Source: Stenotrophomonas africana (GTDB lineage Bacteria > Pseudomonadota > Gammaproteobacteria > Xanthomonadales > Xanthomonadaceae). From it: DNA of 64,000 nucleotides. Under the pieces are notes generated by a model. The model was not told the DNA's origin. It saw only the letters and a list, made by a program, of their open reading frames with translations, and did not search any database. Positions 1 to 9,228 of this stretch are shown piece after piece. Both the position numbers and the translations under genes were made by a program. Position 1 is the stretch's first letter. Every line of letters begins with the position of its first letter. Location of the stretch: positions 62,001 through 126,000 of the forward strand of contig NZ_JABEME010000009.1 of the NCBI RefSeq assembly GCF_013004645.1, in the 5' to 3' direction.

Positions 1-1026
1 GCGATCCCGCGCATCGTCGACAAGCTGGCGATGATGGGCATCGACGTGCCACTGATCGGTGACTTCCATTACAACGGCCACCAGCTGCTCACCGCCGAAC
101 CGGCGTGTGCCGAAGCGCTGGCCAAGTACCGCATCAACCCGGGCAACGTCGGCTTCGGCAAGAAGAAGGACCTGCAGTTCGCCCAGTTGATCGAGTTCGC
201 GATCCGCTACAACAAGCCGGTGCGCATCGGCGCCAACTGGGGCTCGCTGGACCAGGCCCTGGCGGCGAAGCTGATGGACGAGAACAACCTGCGCGAGCAG
301 CCCTGGGACGCCGGCCGCGTGCTGCGCGAGGCGCTGATCCGCTCGGCGCTGGACTCGGCCGAGCAGGCGGTGGAGCTCGGCCTGCCGCGCGATCGCATCG
401 TGCTGTCGGCCAAGGTCAGTGGCGTGCAGGAGCTGATCGCGGTTTACCGCGACCTGGCCCAGCGCTCGGACTTCGCCCTGCACCTGGGCCTGACCGAAGC
501 CGGTATCGGCAGCAAGGGCATCGTCGCCTCGTCCGCGGCGCTGAGCGTGCTGCTGCAGGAAGGCATCGGTGACACCATCCGGATCTCGCTGACCCCGGAA
601 CCGGGTCAGTCGCGTACGCAGGAAGTGATCGTTGCCCAGGAACTGCTGCAGACCACCGGGCAGCGTGCCTTCACGCCGCTGGTCACGGCCTGCCCGGGCT
701 GCGGCCGCACCACCTCCGAGTTCTTCCAGGAGCTGGCCAAGGTGGTGCAGAACCACGTGCGCGAGAAGATGCCGCTGTGGAAGATCCATCACCCGGGTGC
801 GGAGAACATGACCCTGGCGGTGATGGGCTGCATCGTCAACGGACCGGGTGAGTCGCGCCATGCCAACATCGGCATCTCGCTGCCGGGCACGGGTGAAACG
901 CCTGCGGCACCGGTGTTCGTCGATGGAGAGAAGAAGGTGACCCTGCGTGGCGACAACATCGCCCAGGAGTTCGTCGCCCTGATCGACGACTACGTCGAAC
1001 ACAAATATGTCCGAAGCGCCGGATAA
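1..1026 (+). CDS. ispG: IspG, 4-hydroxy-3-methylbut-2-enyl diphosphate synthase (5'-truncated by window)
   Basis: The reading frame is open from base 1 and ends in TAA, giving the last 341 codons; the N-terminus lies outside the window. IspG (GcpE) performs the penultimate step of the MEP isoprenoid pathway, reducing MEcPP to HMBPP with a [4Fe-4S] cluster. The cluster ligands are visible near the C-terminus: CPGC in [14 protein letters not shown], then the third Cys in [11 protein letters not shown] with its nearby Glu. The TIM-barrel region also matches the family, for example [10 protein letters not shown]. The downstream PAP2 gene starts inside the last 20 bases of this frame, so the two are probably cotranscribed. 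Confidence 0.97.
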   Translation, partial: AIPRIVDKLAMMGIDVPLIGDFHYNGHQLLTAEPACAEALAKYRINPGNVGFGKKKDLQFAQLIEFAIRYNKPVRIGANWGSLDQALAAKLMDENNLREQPWDAGRVLREALIRSALDSAEQAVELGLPRDRIVLSAKVSGVQELIAVYRDLAQRSDFALHLGLTEAGIGSKGIVASSAALSVLLQEGIGDTIRISLTPEPGQSRTQEVIVAQELLQTTGQRAFTPLVTACPGCGRTTSEFFQELAKVVQNHVREKMPLWKIHHPGAENMTLAVMGCIVNGPGESRHANIGISLPGTGETPAAPVFVDGEKKVTLRGDNIAQEFVALIDDYVEHKYVRSAG

Positions 1027-1756
1027 GCCCGCGATCCTCGCTGCACCGGAGTCCGCCTCCGGCTTCCGCCACTGGATGGCGCGCAATGCCTGGCGCCTGG
1101 TCCTGCTGTTCGGTGGCGTGCTGCTGCCGCTGGCCGGCTTCGTCGCCCTGGCCGATGAGGTGCACGAGTTTGAATCGTTCCATTTCGACGCGCCGCTGCT
1201 GTGGCAGATGCATGGCCTGCATTCGCCGCTGCTGGACCGCTTCTTCGTGCTCATTTCCAGGCTGGGCTACGAATGGTTCCTGATCCCGGCCGATGTGCTG
1301 ATCATCGCAGTATTGCTGGGCTACCGGCGTTGGCGTGAAGCCACGTTCGTGGCGGTCAGCTTCGTCGGCTCGGCACTGCTGAACATGGGCAGCAAGCACT
1401 TCTTCCAGCGCCAGCGCCCCAGCCTGTGGGAATCGATCGCCCCGGAATCGACGTTCAGCTTCCCCAGTGGCCACGCGATGGGCTCGATGACCCTGGCGGT
1501 GACCCTGGTGCTGCTGGCCTGGAACACCCGCTGGCGCTGGCCGGTGCTGTTGCTGGCGCCGGCATTCAGCCTGCTGGTCAGCGTGTCCCGGGTCTATCTG
1601 GGGGTGCATTACCCCTCCGATATCCTGGCCGGATGGTGTGCCGCGCTGGTTTGGGTGGTAGGGTGCTATCTGGTCATGTTCAGTCGCCGGCACCCATGGC
1701 GACGTCATGGCTCGCCGCCAGCGAAGGCCAGCGAAGCATCATCACAGGGGGATTGA
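1007..1756 (+). CDS. PAP2-family membrane phosphatase
   Basis: The 249-residue integral membrane protein carries the complete three-part phosphatidic acid phosphatase type 2 signature: K-x6-RP (KHFFQRQRP), then PSGH, then SR-x5-H-x3-D ([12 protein letters not shown]). Several hydrophobic segments flank these motifs, as in lipid phosphatases that act on undecaprenyl diphosphate or phosphatidylglycerophosphate. The active site would face the periplasm. The ATG overlaps the 3' end of ispG by 20 bases. Since IspG feeds isoprenoid synthesis, a role in recycling undecaprenyl diphosphate is attractive, but this is only inferred from the neighbour; the substrate cannot be read from sequence. Confidence 0.9.
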   Translation: MSEAPDKPAILAAPESASGFRHWMARNAWRLVLLFGGVLLPLAGFVALADEVHEFESFHFDAPLLWQMHGLHSPLLDRFFVLISRLGYEWFLIPADVLIIAVLLGYRRWREATFVAVSFVGSALLNMGSKHFFQRQRPSLWESIAPESTFSFPSGHAMGSMTLAVTLVLLAWNTRWRWPVLLLAPAFSLLVSVSRVYLGVHYPSDILAGWCAALVWVVGCYLVMFSRRHPWRRHGSPPAKASEASSQGD

Positions 1757-1957
1757 CGTGGATGGCCTTTGAGGGACGTCTACGTGATAGATCAGTTGTT
1801 TCGTTGCAGCAGGTTCTGCAAGACAGGGGGCAAGCACAACGCGCGGTACTGTGATGCGCAAGGCAGATTGCCGGGGTCGCATTCCGAACGCGCTTGCAGG
1901 GGTATCGGCACCCCACCTAGCTTGACCTGCAATGGCCGCATTCGAAGAGGTACGTGG

Positions 1958-2605
1958 ATGACGATTCGAGTCTACCTGGTGGATGACCACGCGCTGGTCC
2001 GCACCGGGATGAAGATGATTCTGTCGGGGGAAACCGACATCGAGGTGGTGGGCGAAGCCGAGACCGGCGAAGACGCGCTGCGTGAAGTCCGTCAGCTGCT
2101 GCCGGATGTGGTGCTGTGTGACCTGCACCTGCCGGGTGTGAGCGGCATGGAAGTGACCGAGCGTATCGTGCGCAGCCACCGTAATACCCGCGTGGTGATC
2201 GTGTCGGTGCTGGAAGATGGCCCGCTGCCGAAGCGGCTGCTTGAAGCCGGTGCTGCCGGCTACATCGGCAAGGGCTGCGATGCGCAGGAGCTGTTGCGCG
2301 CGGTGCGTGACGTGGCCGGTGGCCGTCGCTACCTGGGCACCAGCATCGCGCAGAACCTGGCGCTGTCGACGGTGGAAGGCAACGGTTCGCCGTTCGACAG
2401 CCTGTCGCCGCGCGAGCTGGAGGTGGCACTGCTGCTGACCCAGGGCCTGCGTCAGGAGGACATCGCGCGTCGTCTGAGCCTGAGTGCGAAGACGGTGAAC
2501 ACGCACAAGGCGCGGTTGTTCGAGAAGATGGGGATTCACGACAACATCGCGTTGGCGCGGATGGCCAGCCAGTACGGGCTGGTGGATCCGGCGCGGCCGC
2601 TGTGA
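1958..2605 (+). CDS. NarL/FixJ-type response regulator, GacA/UvrY-like
   Basis: A 215-residue two-domain regulator. The receiver domain starts MTIRVYLVDDHALVR, with acidic residues D9-D10 and the phosphoacceptor D55 in VVLCDLHLPG. A LuxR-type HTH lies at about residues 145-205 (LSPRELEVALLLTQG, then LSAKTVNTHKARLFEKMGIH). The spacing, the GAAGYIGKG segment and the C-terminus resemble GacA/UvrY, the response regulator of the BarA/GacS system that drives CsrA-titrating small RNAs. I chose ATG 1958 because it follows GAAGAGG by 7 bases and begins the receiver fold; a longer in-frame extension upstream has no domain content. No sensor kinase is adjacent, as is usual for GacA. Confidence 0.85.
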   Translation: MTIRVYLVDDHALVRTGMKMILSGETDIEVVGEAETGEDALREVRQLLPDVVLCDLHLPGVSGMEVTERIVRSHRNTRVVIVSVLEDGPLPKRLLEAGAAGYIGKGCDAQELLRAVRDVAGGRRYLGTSIAQNLALSTVEGNGSPFDSLSPRELEVALLLTQGLRQEDIARRLSLSAKTVNTHKARLFEKMGIHDNIALARMASQYGLVDPARPL

Positions 2606-2663
2606 GGTTTTCGGCCAACGGCTGAGCCCCTCGCGGTGGTAGTGCGGTTGGATTGTGGTGGTT

Positions 2664-2846
2664 GGCCGGGCGGATGGGCTGTGCAGGGGGCGCTGCAAGT
2701 ACGTCCCTGTAAGCTCGGTCGCCGCTTGCTCGTGTGCGCTGTCCTGCGCACACGGCAAGGCCAGGGTTGGGCGTCCTACCCAACCCGCCCGAGGCGTGCC
2801 TCGGGCCCATGCGGCTCACGCCCCTGCACAACCCATCCGCCCGGCC
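2664..2846. repeat. Long composite inverted repeat (copy 1 of 2)
   Basis: The arms at 2664-2691 and 2820-2846 are near-perfect inverted copies (GGCCGGGCGGATGGG outward). Inside lies a core, 2691-2725, containing CTGCAAGTACGTCC and TAAGCTCGGTCGCCGC. The same core occurs inverted inside a second arm pair at 24371-24472. The interior of this copy is about 80 bases longer and holds further small dyads. Its function is unknown. It occupies most of the gene-free stretch between the response regulator and eda. Confidence 0.7.
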
Positions 2847-2935
2847 ACGGACAGGTTCCGTGCGCCGCCACCGCGGAATGAAGATTGAAAAGCAGGAGCG
2901 GGTCGCGCGCTTTGCACGCTCTGGATGCTGGTTCT

Positions 2936-3005
2936 GTAGAGCCGAGCCGATGCTCGGCTGCTTTCCGTTCCGCTGGCGCGGAGCCGAGCATGGGCTCGGC
3001 TCTAC
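2936..3005. repeat. SMAG (GTAG-headed REP) inverted pair
   Basis: A GTAG-headed hairpin GTAGAGCCGAGCCGATGCTC faces an inverted copy ending CTAC at 3005. This is the arrangement described for SMAG palindromes of S. maltophilia. It lies just past the stop codon of eda, where it could act as a 3' processing or termination structure. Confidence 0.8.
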
Positions 3006-3018
3006 AGCTGCGTCGGGC

Positions 3019-3678
3019 TCAGTGGCCGCGCACGCGCTGGATGATCTTGGCGGCGTCGGCGGCGCTGGCGCGCACCTTGTCCCATTCACCGTTGGCGATC
3101 CAGTTGCCCGGCACCATCCACGAGCCGCCGATGCAGACCACGTTCTTCTGCTCGAGGTATTCGGCGGCGGTGTTTTCGGTGATGCCGCCGGTCGGACACA
3201 GCTTCAGGTCCGCCACCGGCCCCGCCAGTCCCTTGATCATTGCCAGGCCACCCACAGCCGTGGCCGGGAACAGCTTGCACACGCGGAAGCCGCGGGCGTA
3301 GAGCGACAGCAGCTCGGTCGGCGTTGCCGCACCCGGCACCACCGGCAGCGGCGCAGCGGCCAGTGCATCGGCCAGCGCCGGCGGCGTACCCGGGGTCACC
3401 AGGAAGTCCGCGCCCGCGTCGATCGACTGCTGCATCTGCTCCACGGTCAGCACCGTGCCGGCACCCACCACCACGTCCGGCAGCTCACGCTTGAGCATCG
3501 CCAGCGCTTCCATCGCCACCGGCGTGCGCAGCGTCAGCTCGATCGCCGGCAAGCCACCTTCCAGCAGCGCCGCACTGACCGCACGCGCCTGGTCCAGCGT
3601 ATGAATCGTCACCACCGGCAGGATGCCCGCCGCATGCAACAGCTCCGCCGCCTTCACCTGATGTTGTTCGATACCCAT
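3019..3678 (-). CDS. eda: KDPG/KHG aldolase
   Basis: A 219-residue class I aldolase that cleaves 2-keto-3-deoxy-6-phosphogluconate to pyruvate and glyceraldehyde-3-phosphate, the last Entner-Doudoroff step. The Schiff-base lysine is K135 in RVCKLFPA and the general base is E47 in AIELTLRT; the phosphate-binding loops VGAGTV and CPTGGI are present. It is the last gene of the zwf-glk-pgl-edd-eda operon, 194 bases after edd. That gap contains a purine-rich tract with repeated AGCAGAAGC immediately before the start codon and a repeat element. Confidence 0.97.
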   Translation of the reverse strand: MGIEQHQVKAAELLHAAGILPVVTIHTLDQARAVSAALLEGGLPAIELTLRTPVAMEALAMLKRELPDVVVGAGTVLTVEQMQQSIDAGADFLVTPGTPPALADALAAAPLPVVPGAATPTELLSLYARGFRVCKLFPATAVGGLAMIKGLAGPVADLKLCPTGGITENTAAEYLEQKNVVCIGGSWMVPGNWIANGEWDKVRASAADAAKIIQRVRGH

Positions 3679-3786
3679 AGCTCTGCTTCTGCCTTTGCTT
3701 CTGCTTTTGAATTTGATTTTCAGTGATCACTTCGCGGCGTCGATGCGCCGTAGAGTGTCAGGAGGGCGCGGGTAGCCCCAGCCGCG

Positions 3787-3822
3787 ACCGAGCCCCCATG
3801 GAAGGGTTTACGGCGTGTCCCG
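3787..3822 (+). repeat. Partial copy of a repeat shared with 24117-24220
   Basis: The stretch beginning GAGCCCCCATGGAAGGG and running through CGGCGTGTCC matches, on the opposite strand, the interior of the long inverted repeat at 24117-24220. Here it lies in the edd-eda intercistronic gap without the long arms. Confidence 0.6.
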
Positions 3823-3872
3823 GCCAGGGCGCTCTACTGCCCAGGTCGGGAAGCCTGCCGCGGCTTTTCGCT

Positions 3873-5789
3873 TCAGGCGTCTTTTGCCTCATGCGGCGCC
3901 GCCGCTGCCGCCGCATCGTGCCCCAGCTCGTATTCCGCGTCGTACTCCCACGGCCCGCCATCGGCCGCCGCCGGCCCGCACGAAATCGAAATCGCCCCCT
4001 GGTCGGCCGGACCCACCACGCGGCGGTTGATCGCGAACAGATTGCGGCCCAGGTCATGCGCGGCAGGCGCAGTGTTCGGCGCCAGCGGGCGTGCCGCCCA
4101 TTCGGCCGCGTCCACCAGCACTTCCAGCGTGCCGGCCTCGCCATCCAGGCGGATCATGTCGCCCTCGCGCACCTTGGCCAGCGGGCCGCCGCGGGCAGCC
4201 TCCGGCGTCACGTGGATCGCTGCCGGGATCTTGCCCGAAGCGCCGGAGAGGCGGCCGTCTGTGACCAGCGCCACGCGCCGGCCCTGGTTCTGCAGCAGGC
4301 CCAGCAGGGGCGCCAGCGAATGCAGTTCCGGCATGCCGTTGGCACGCGGGCCCTGGTAACGCACCACCGCCACGAAATGCTCGGGCAGCAGGCCACCGGC
4401 ATGCAGCTTGTTCAACACCTGCGGTGCATCGACCACCACCGCCGGTGCTTCGATCGTGCGGTACTGCGGCTTCACCGCCGACAGCTTGATCAGCGACTTG
4501 CCCAGGTTGCCGCGCAGCAGCCGCAGTCCGCCCTGGTGCTCGAACGGATTGTCGACGCCACGCACCACTTCGTCATCGGCGCTGCGTTCCAGGCCCGGCA
4601 GATAGACGAGCTGGCCATCGCGCAGCTGCGGTTCGCGTGCGTAGTCGGCCATGCCGCCACGCGCGACGCTGACCAGGTCGCCATGCATCAGGCCCGCCTT
4701 GATCAGCTCGCCGAACACGAAGGCCGGGCCGCCTGCGGCCGCAAAACGGTTCACGTCGGCGTCGCCGTTCGGATAGACGCGGGCCAGCAGCGGGATCAGC
4801 TGCGACAGTTCGTCGAAGTCGTCCCAGGTCAGCACGATGCCGGCAGCACGCGCCACCGCGATCCAGTGGATGGTGTGGTTGGTCGACCCGCCGGTGGCCA
4901 TCAGCGCGATGACGGCGTTGATGATCGCGCGCTCGTCGATGATCCGGCCCAGCGGGCGGAAGTCATCGCCCAATGCGGTGATGTCCAGCGCACGTTCGGT
5001 CGCTTCGCGGGTCAGTGCATCGCGCAGCGGCGTGCCCGGATTGACGAACGACGCGCCCGGCAGCTGCACGCCCATCGCTTCCAGCAGCACCTGGTTGGAG
5101 TTGGCCGTGCCGTAGAAGGTGCAGGTGCCGGCGCCATGGTAGGAGGCGGACTCGGCTTCCAGCAGTTCTTCGCGGGTGGCTTCACCGGCGGCATAGCGCT
5201 CGCGCACTTCGGCCTTCTGCTTGTTCGGGATGCCCGGTGTCATCGGGCCGGCCGGCACGAACACCGCCGGCAGATGGCCGAAGGCCAGCGCACCGATCAG
5301 CAGGCCCGGTACGATCTTGTCGCAGACACCGAGGTAGACGGTGGTGTCGAACATGTCGTGGCTGAGGCCGATCGCCGTGGCCTGGGCAATGACATCGCGC
5401 GAGAACAGGGACAGTTCCATGCCGCCGCGGCCCTGGGTGACGCCGTCGCACATCGCCGGCACGCCGCCGGCCACCTGTGCGGTGGCGCCAAGCTCGCGCG
5501 CGATCTCGCGGATCTGTTCCGGATAGGTCTCGAACGGCTGGTGCGCCGACAGCATGTCGTTGTAGGCGGTGATGATGCCGAGGTTTGGCGTCACCCCGCC
5601 ACGCAGGCGGCTCTTGTCGGTGCCGCCGCAGGCGGCGAACCCGTGGGCGAGGTTGCCGCAGCTCAGGCGGCTGCGGAACGGGCCCTCACGCAGGGAGGCG
5701 TCGATCGCGGCCAGATAGGCGGCACGCGAGGCGGCGCTGCGGCGGATGACACGCTCAGTGATGGCTTGCAGTTGCGGATGGAGGCTCAT
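3873..5789 (-). CDS. edd: Phosphogluconate dehydratase
   Basis: A 638-residue dehydratase of the IlvD/Edd family, slightly longer than the E. coli enzyme. It converts 6-phosphogluconate to KDPG using a [4Fe-4S] cluster; candidate cluster cysteines are in FAACGGTD, PAMCDGVTQG and YLGVCDKIVP. Family segments GIITAYNDMLSAHQPF and MATGGSTNH are intact. It lies third-from-last to last in the minus-strand Entner-Doudoroff operon, 58 bases after pgl and 194 bases before eda. The ATG at 5789 opens the conserved N-terminus MSLHPQLQAITERVI. Confidence 0.97.
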   Translation of the reverse strand: MSLHPQLQAITERVIRRSAASRAAYLAAIDASLREGPFRSRLSCGNLAHGFAACGGTDKSRLRGGVTPNLGIITAYNDMLSAHQPFETYPEQIREIARELGATAQVAGGVPAMCDGVTQGRGGMELSLFSRDVIAQATAIGLSHDMFDTTVYLGVCDKIVPGLLIGALAFGHLPAVFVPAGPMTPGIPNKQKAEVRERYAAGEATREELLEAESASYHGAGTCTFYGTANSNQVLLEAMGVQLPGASFVNPGTPLRDALTREATERALDITALGDDFRPLGRIIDERAIINAVIALMATGGSTNHTIHWIAVARAAGIVLTWDDFDELSQLIPLLARVYPNGDADVNRFAAAGGPAFVFGELIKAGLMHGDLVSVARGGMADYAREPQLRDGQLVYLPGLERSADDEVVRGVDNPFEHQGGLRLLRGNLGKSLIKLSAVKPQYRTIEAPAVVVDAPQVLNKLHAGGLLPEHFVAVVRYQGPRANGMPELHSLAPLLGLLQNQGRRVALVTDGRLSGASGKIPAAIHVTPEAARGGPLAKVREGDMIRLDGEAGTLEVLVDAAEWAARPLAPNTAPAAHDLGRNLFAINRRVVGPADQGAISISCGPAAADGGPWEYDAEYELGHDAAAAAAPHEAKDA

Positions 5790-5847
5790 TGGCTACCGGC
5801 GTTCGTGGTGGCGAGAGGCAAGCGGCGGCGCGGCGCCGCCGCCGACA

Positions 5848-6570
5848 TCAATCAGCCCAGTGGACGCGCAGGCGCGCGCCTTCCAGGTTGATCGCGTTGA
5901 GGATCGGATACTGCTGGGCATCGTTGCTGTCCAGCGCTTGGCGCAGCACCTGCAGCTTCTGCTTGCCACGCAGCAGCAGCAGGCGCTGGCGGCACTGGCG
6001 CAGGCCGTGCGGGGTCAGCGTGATGCGCAGCGGCCACTGGTTCGCGCCCGGGCAGCCGGTGGCATCCAGTGCCGCGTAGGGCAGGGTGCTTTCCAGTGCG
6101 CGGGCCAGGTCCTTCGAGCCCGGGAACAGCGAGGCGGTGTGGCCGTCGTTGCCCATGCCCAGTGCCACCAGGCTCGGCGGCTGGCTGTGCTGGGCCTGCA
6201 GGTTGGCGGTGTAGACGCATTCCGGCAGCGGCTTGCCGATGCGCACCAGCGGGTCGAAATGCGCACCTTCGGCGCGCTTGAGCAGGTTTTCGCGCACCAG
6301 CCAGGCATTGCTGTCGCGATCCTGCGGCGACAGCCAGCGCTCGTCGGCCAGGCTCACTTCCACCCGGTCCCAGTGCACGTCCAACTCGGCCAGTGCCTGG
6401 TAGACCGGCGCCGGCGTGGTGCCGCCGGACAACAGGATGCGGGCGCGGCCCACTTCGTTGATGTCGTGGTTGAGGGTCTGCGCCATCTCGGCGGCCACTG
6501 CCTCGATCCAGCCATCGGCATCGCCGTGGTTGATGAACTCGATGCGGTCGTCGTGGAAGGTGGGGCTCAT
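5848..6570 (-). CDS. pgl: 6-phosphogluconolactonase (DevB type)
   Basis: A 240-residue protein of the NagB/RpiA-fold DevB family, which hydrolyses 6-phosphogluconolactone to 6-phosphogluconate between Zwf and Edd. The signature loop LSGGTTPAPVY and the VSLADERW segment are present, followed by LGMGNDGHTASLFPG, which carries the conserved active-site His. Its ATG overlaps the glk stop codon by 4 bases (ATGA), so translation is probably coupled to glk. Confidence 0.95.
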   Translation of the reverse strand: MSPTFHDDRIEFINHGDADGWIEAVAAEMAQTLNHDINEVGRARILLSGGTTPAPVYQALAELDVHWDRVEVSLADERWLSPQDRDSNAWLVRENLLKRAEGAHFDPLVRIGKPLPECVYTANLQAQHSQPPSLVALGMGNDGHTASLFPGSKDLARALESTLPYAALDATGCPGANQWPLRITLTPHGLRQCRQRLLLLRGKQKLQVLRQALDSNDAQQYPILNAINLEGARLRVHWAD

Positions 6571-7574
6571 GCGGCAACTCCAGGTGCGTCACGTTCGGCG
6601 TCGGCGGCATAGGCGGCGGCGCCCAGCAGTCCGGCGTGGGGATGCATCACGGCCAAGGAGGGCACGCGCGCCATGATCGAAGAGAACCGCCCCTTGTGTT
6701 CGAAGCGCTGGCGGAAACCGGAGTGCTGCAGTGAATCGAGCATCTTCGGGGTCAGGCCGCCGGTCAGGAATACGCCGTCCCAGGCGCCCTGGGTCAGCAC
6801 CAGGTCACCGGCAATGGCGCCGAACACCGCGCAGAACACGTCCACGGTGCGCATTGCCTGCGGATCACCGTGCAGGGCGCGGGCGGTCACGTCCACCGGC
6901 TGCAGCTGGCCCGGGTCGATACCGGCCATCTCACACACCGCGCGATGGATGTTGACCAGGCCAGGGCCGCAGATCAGCCGCTCGTTGGAGACGCGACCGA
7001 ACTGTTCGGACAGGATTTCCAGGATGCGGATCTCCTCCGGGGTTCCCGGCGGGAAGCTGACATGGCCGCCTTCGGTTTCCAGCGGGTAGCAGCGCCCGTG
7101 GCGCAGGATCAGGCCGCCGACACCCAGGCCGGTACCCGGGCCGATCACCGCGTAGTTGCGCGGCTGGCCGGGCTTGCCGGGGACCCAGGCGGCACCGCCG
7201 ACCTGGACCACGTCATCGGGCTGCAGCAGTGAAATCGCCATCGCCTGTGCGGCGAAGTCGTTGATCAGGTGCAGTTCGTCGAAACCGAGCATGGCGGCGG
7301 TGCGGCTGCGCGAGATCACCCACGGATGGTTGGTGATGCGCGCTTCGTCTCCATCGACCCGACCGGCAACCGCGAACACGCCGCGGCTTGCAGTGGCGCC
7401 GATCTGTTCCAGATGGTGGCGCGCGGCATCACCCAGCGACGGGAACTCCGCCACCGCGTACTCGCGGATGCTGTCTTTCTGCAGCGGTGCGTCCAGCGAG
7501 GTGTCGGCCAGGGCGAAGCGGGCGTTGGTGCCACCGATGTCGGCGACCAGCACCGGCTGCGAACTGGCACTCAT
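6567..7574 (-). CDS. glk: Glucokinase
   Basis: A ROK-unrelated bacterial glucokinase (Glk family) of 335 residues that phosphorylates glucose with ATP for entry into the Entner-Doudoroff route. The phosphate-1 loop ADIGGTNARFAL, glycine-rich GPGTGLGVGG and the C-terminal LTGGLTP are visible. I start it at the ATG giving MSASSQPVLVADIGGTN; the frame stays open further upstream but that part overlaps zwf and has no family similarity. Its start overlaps the zwf stop by 4 bases and its stop overlaps the pgl start by 4, giving a tightly coupled zwf-glk-pgl unit. Confidence 0.95.
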   Translation of the reverse strand: MSASSQPVLVADIGGTNARFALADTSLDAPLQKDSIREYAVAEFPSLGDAARHHLEQIGATASRGVFAVAGRVDGDEARITNHPWVISRSRTAAMLGFDELHLINDFAAQAMAISLLQPDDVVQVGGAAWVPGKPGQPRNYAVIGPGTGLGVGGLILRHGRCYPLETEGGHVSFPPGTPEEIRILEILSEQFGRVSNERLICGPGLVNIHRAVCEMAGIDPGQLQPVDVTARALHGDPQAMRTVDVFCAVFGAIAGDLVLTQGAWDGVFLTGGLTPKMLDSLQHSGFRQRFEHKGRFSSIMARVPSLAVMHPHAGLLGAAAYAADAERDAPGVAA

Positions 7575-9007
7575 GCCGAGGCTCCAGTGTCCGGTGCGTC
7601 CACATCCTGCGGAAGGAACTCGCCCGCATTGCTCGGGCCCCATTGGCCGGCCGGGTAGGGTTCCAGCGGCAGCTTGGCGTCCTTCCAGGCATCGGCGACG
7701 CTGTCGATCCAGGCCCAGGCGGCGCGCACTTCGTCATCGCGCACGAACAGCGTGTGGTTGCCGTTGAACGCGTCCAGGAACAGGCGTTCGTACGCGATGC
7801 GGCGGTGCAGGCCGGTCGGCACCGACAGTTCCAGTTCCAGCGGATGCAGTTCCAGCGCGCCCCATTCCGGGCCGGCCAGGCTGCTCATCAGGCCCAGTTC
7901 GATGTTTTCCTGCGGCTGCAGCTGGAACACCAGGCGGTTCGGCGCGGCCTGCGCGCGCTGCGGGCGCTCGAACAGCCAGTGGGTGACCGGCTTCAGCGTG
8001 ACCACCACCCGGGTAGTGCGCTCGGGCAGGCGCTTGCCGGTGACGAGGTGGAACGGCACACCGCTCCAGCGCCAGTTGTCGATATGCGCGGTGACACCGG
8101 CGAAGGTTTCCACGTCGCTGCCTTCCGGCGGCTGGTAGGCCTGGGCCGGTTGCCCGTTGATGGTGCCGGCGGTGTAGCGGCCACGGATGCTGTCACGCGC
8201 AGCGTGCTTGGCATCGAGCGGGCGCAGGGCGCGCAGCACCTTGACCTTCTCGTCGCGGATGCGGTCGGCTTCCAGCGAGGCCGGCGGTTCCATCGCCACC
8301 ATGCACAGCAGCTGCAGGATGTGGCTCTGCACCATGTCGCGCAGCGCGCCGGAGCGTGCGTAGTAGGCGTCGCGGCCGTCCACGCCTTCGCTCTCGGCCA
8401 CCAGGATGTGCACCGATTCGATGTAGTTGCGGTTCCACACCGCTTCCAGCAGCGTGTTGCCGAAGCGCAGCGCGATCAGGTTCTGCACCGCTGCCTTGCC
8501 CAGGTAGTGGTCGAGGCGGAACACGCGGTCTTCGTCGATCCACTGGCCGATGGTGCTGATGATTTCCTCGGCGCTCTCGCTGTCGCTGCCGATCGGCTTC
8601 TCCAGCATCAGCCGTGCCGGTGCGGCAAGTGCACCGCCCTTGGCCAGGCCTTCGCAGGTGGAGATGTACAGGCCCGGCGGGATGGCCAGGTAGCTGACGC
8701 ACTTGCGGTCCACCAGGTCGGAGACCGCGGCGGCAACCGAGTCGACATCGCGCAGGTCCACCGAACGGTAGTCGATGCGGCGCAGCAGGGCGCCGATGTC
8801 ATCCTGCGTGGCCATCGGCATGGCCTGCTGCAGGCGCGGCCGCAGGATGTCATGGAAGGCTTCGGTGTCATGCCCGGACAGGGCCAGCGCACGGATGCGG
8901 AAGTCCTCCGGCAGCAGGCCGTCGCCAAGCAGGCGAAGCAGCGAAGGGAACAGGTAGCGCTGGGCCAGATCACCTGTGGCACCGAACAGGAAGAGGGTGT
9001 CGTGCAT
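7571..9007 (-). CDS. zwf: Glucose-6-phosphate 1-dehydrogenase
   Basis: A 478-residue enzyme oxidising glucose-6-phosphate with NAD(P)+; first gene of the zwf-glk-pgl-edd-eda operon. The dinucleotide-binding motif GATGDLAQRYLFPSL is at the N-terminus and the substrate-binding/catalytic signature RLDHYLGK is present. I chose ATG 9007 (MHDTLFLFGATGDL). The frame remains open upstream, but that extension would place a LacI-type operator inside the coding sequence and adds no recognisable residues. Confidence 0.95.
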   Translation of the reverse strand: MHDTLFLFGATGDLAQRYLFPSLLRLLGDGLLPEDFRIRALALSGHDTEAFHDILRPRLQQAMPMATQDDIGALLRRIDYRSVDLRDVDSVAAAVSDLVDRKCVSYLAIPPGLYISTCEGLAKGGALAAPARLMLEKPIGSDSESAEEIISTIGQWIDEDRVFRLDHYLGKAAVQNLIALRFGNTLLEAVWNRNYIESVHILVAESEGVDGRDAYYARSGALRDMVQSHILQLLCMVAMEPPASLEADRIRDEKVKVLRALRPLDAKHAARDSIRGRYTAGTINGQPAQAYQPPEGSDVETFAGVTAHIDNWRWSGVPFHLVTGKRLPERTTRVVVTLKPVTHWLFERPQRAQAAPNRLVFQLQPQENIELGLMSSLAGPEWGALELHPLELELSVPTGLHRRIAYERLFLDAFNGNHTLFVRDDEVRAAWAWIDSVADAWKDAKLPLEPYPAGQWGPSNAGEFLPQDVDAPDTGASA

Positions 9008-9028
9008 CGCTCGAGTTTCAGATCCGGG

Positions 9029-9042
9029 TGACATCGTTGTCA
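9029..9042. promoter_or_regulatory. LacI-family-type operator upstream of zwf
   Basis: TGACATCGTTGTCA is a dyad with perfect TGACA/TGTCA arms around a central CG, symmetric at 12 of 14 positions. A central CG in an even palindrome is typical of LacI/GalR-family operators. It lies 22 bases upstream of the zwf start codon, so a bound repressor could block the whole Entner-Doudoroff operon. No LacI-family gene is in the window. Confidence 0.6.
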
Positions 9043-9214
9043 ATCGCTTCATGGCTGGGTTCGGGGGACATCCGCGCAACTGCCTGTCCGAGGTTCGTCG
9101 GGGGCGTTCTCCGGGATACCGGAAGACCGTTCCATTCGAAACCACTACCTCGGCGGAACCTTCGTTCAACCGCCGACGCAGATCGGTGCGCACCGATCAT
9201 CGGATAGTGCCACG

Positions 9215-9228
9215 TGAAAACGTTTACA
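9215..9228. promoter_or_regulatory. LacI-family-type operator upstream of the sugar-ABC ATPase gene
   Basis: TGAAAACGTTTACA is symmetric at 12 of 14 positions with a central CG. It lies about 130 bases upstream of the transporter ATPase start and resembles the site at 50156-50169 (TGAAAACGGTTTCA), suggesting a shared sugar-responsive repressor. Confidence 0.6.

Noticed and set aside
836-1708. Long minus-strand frame opposite the PAP2 gene (and similar shadows opposite most genes)
   Set aside because: It is His/Gln/Arg-rich with no domain, opposite a gene with intact catalytic motifs; typical of antisense frames in high-GC DNA.
2936-3005. Novel palindromic element
   Set aside because: The GTAG head and inverted pairing fit the SMAG repeats already described in S. 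maltophilia.
2734-3726. Plus-strand frame of 330 codons spanning eda
   Set aside because: It runs through a repeat and antisense to eda, whose catalytic Lys and Glu are intact on the other strand.
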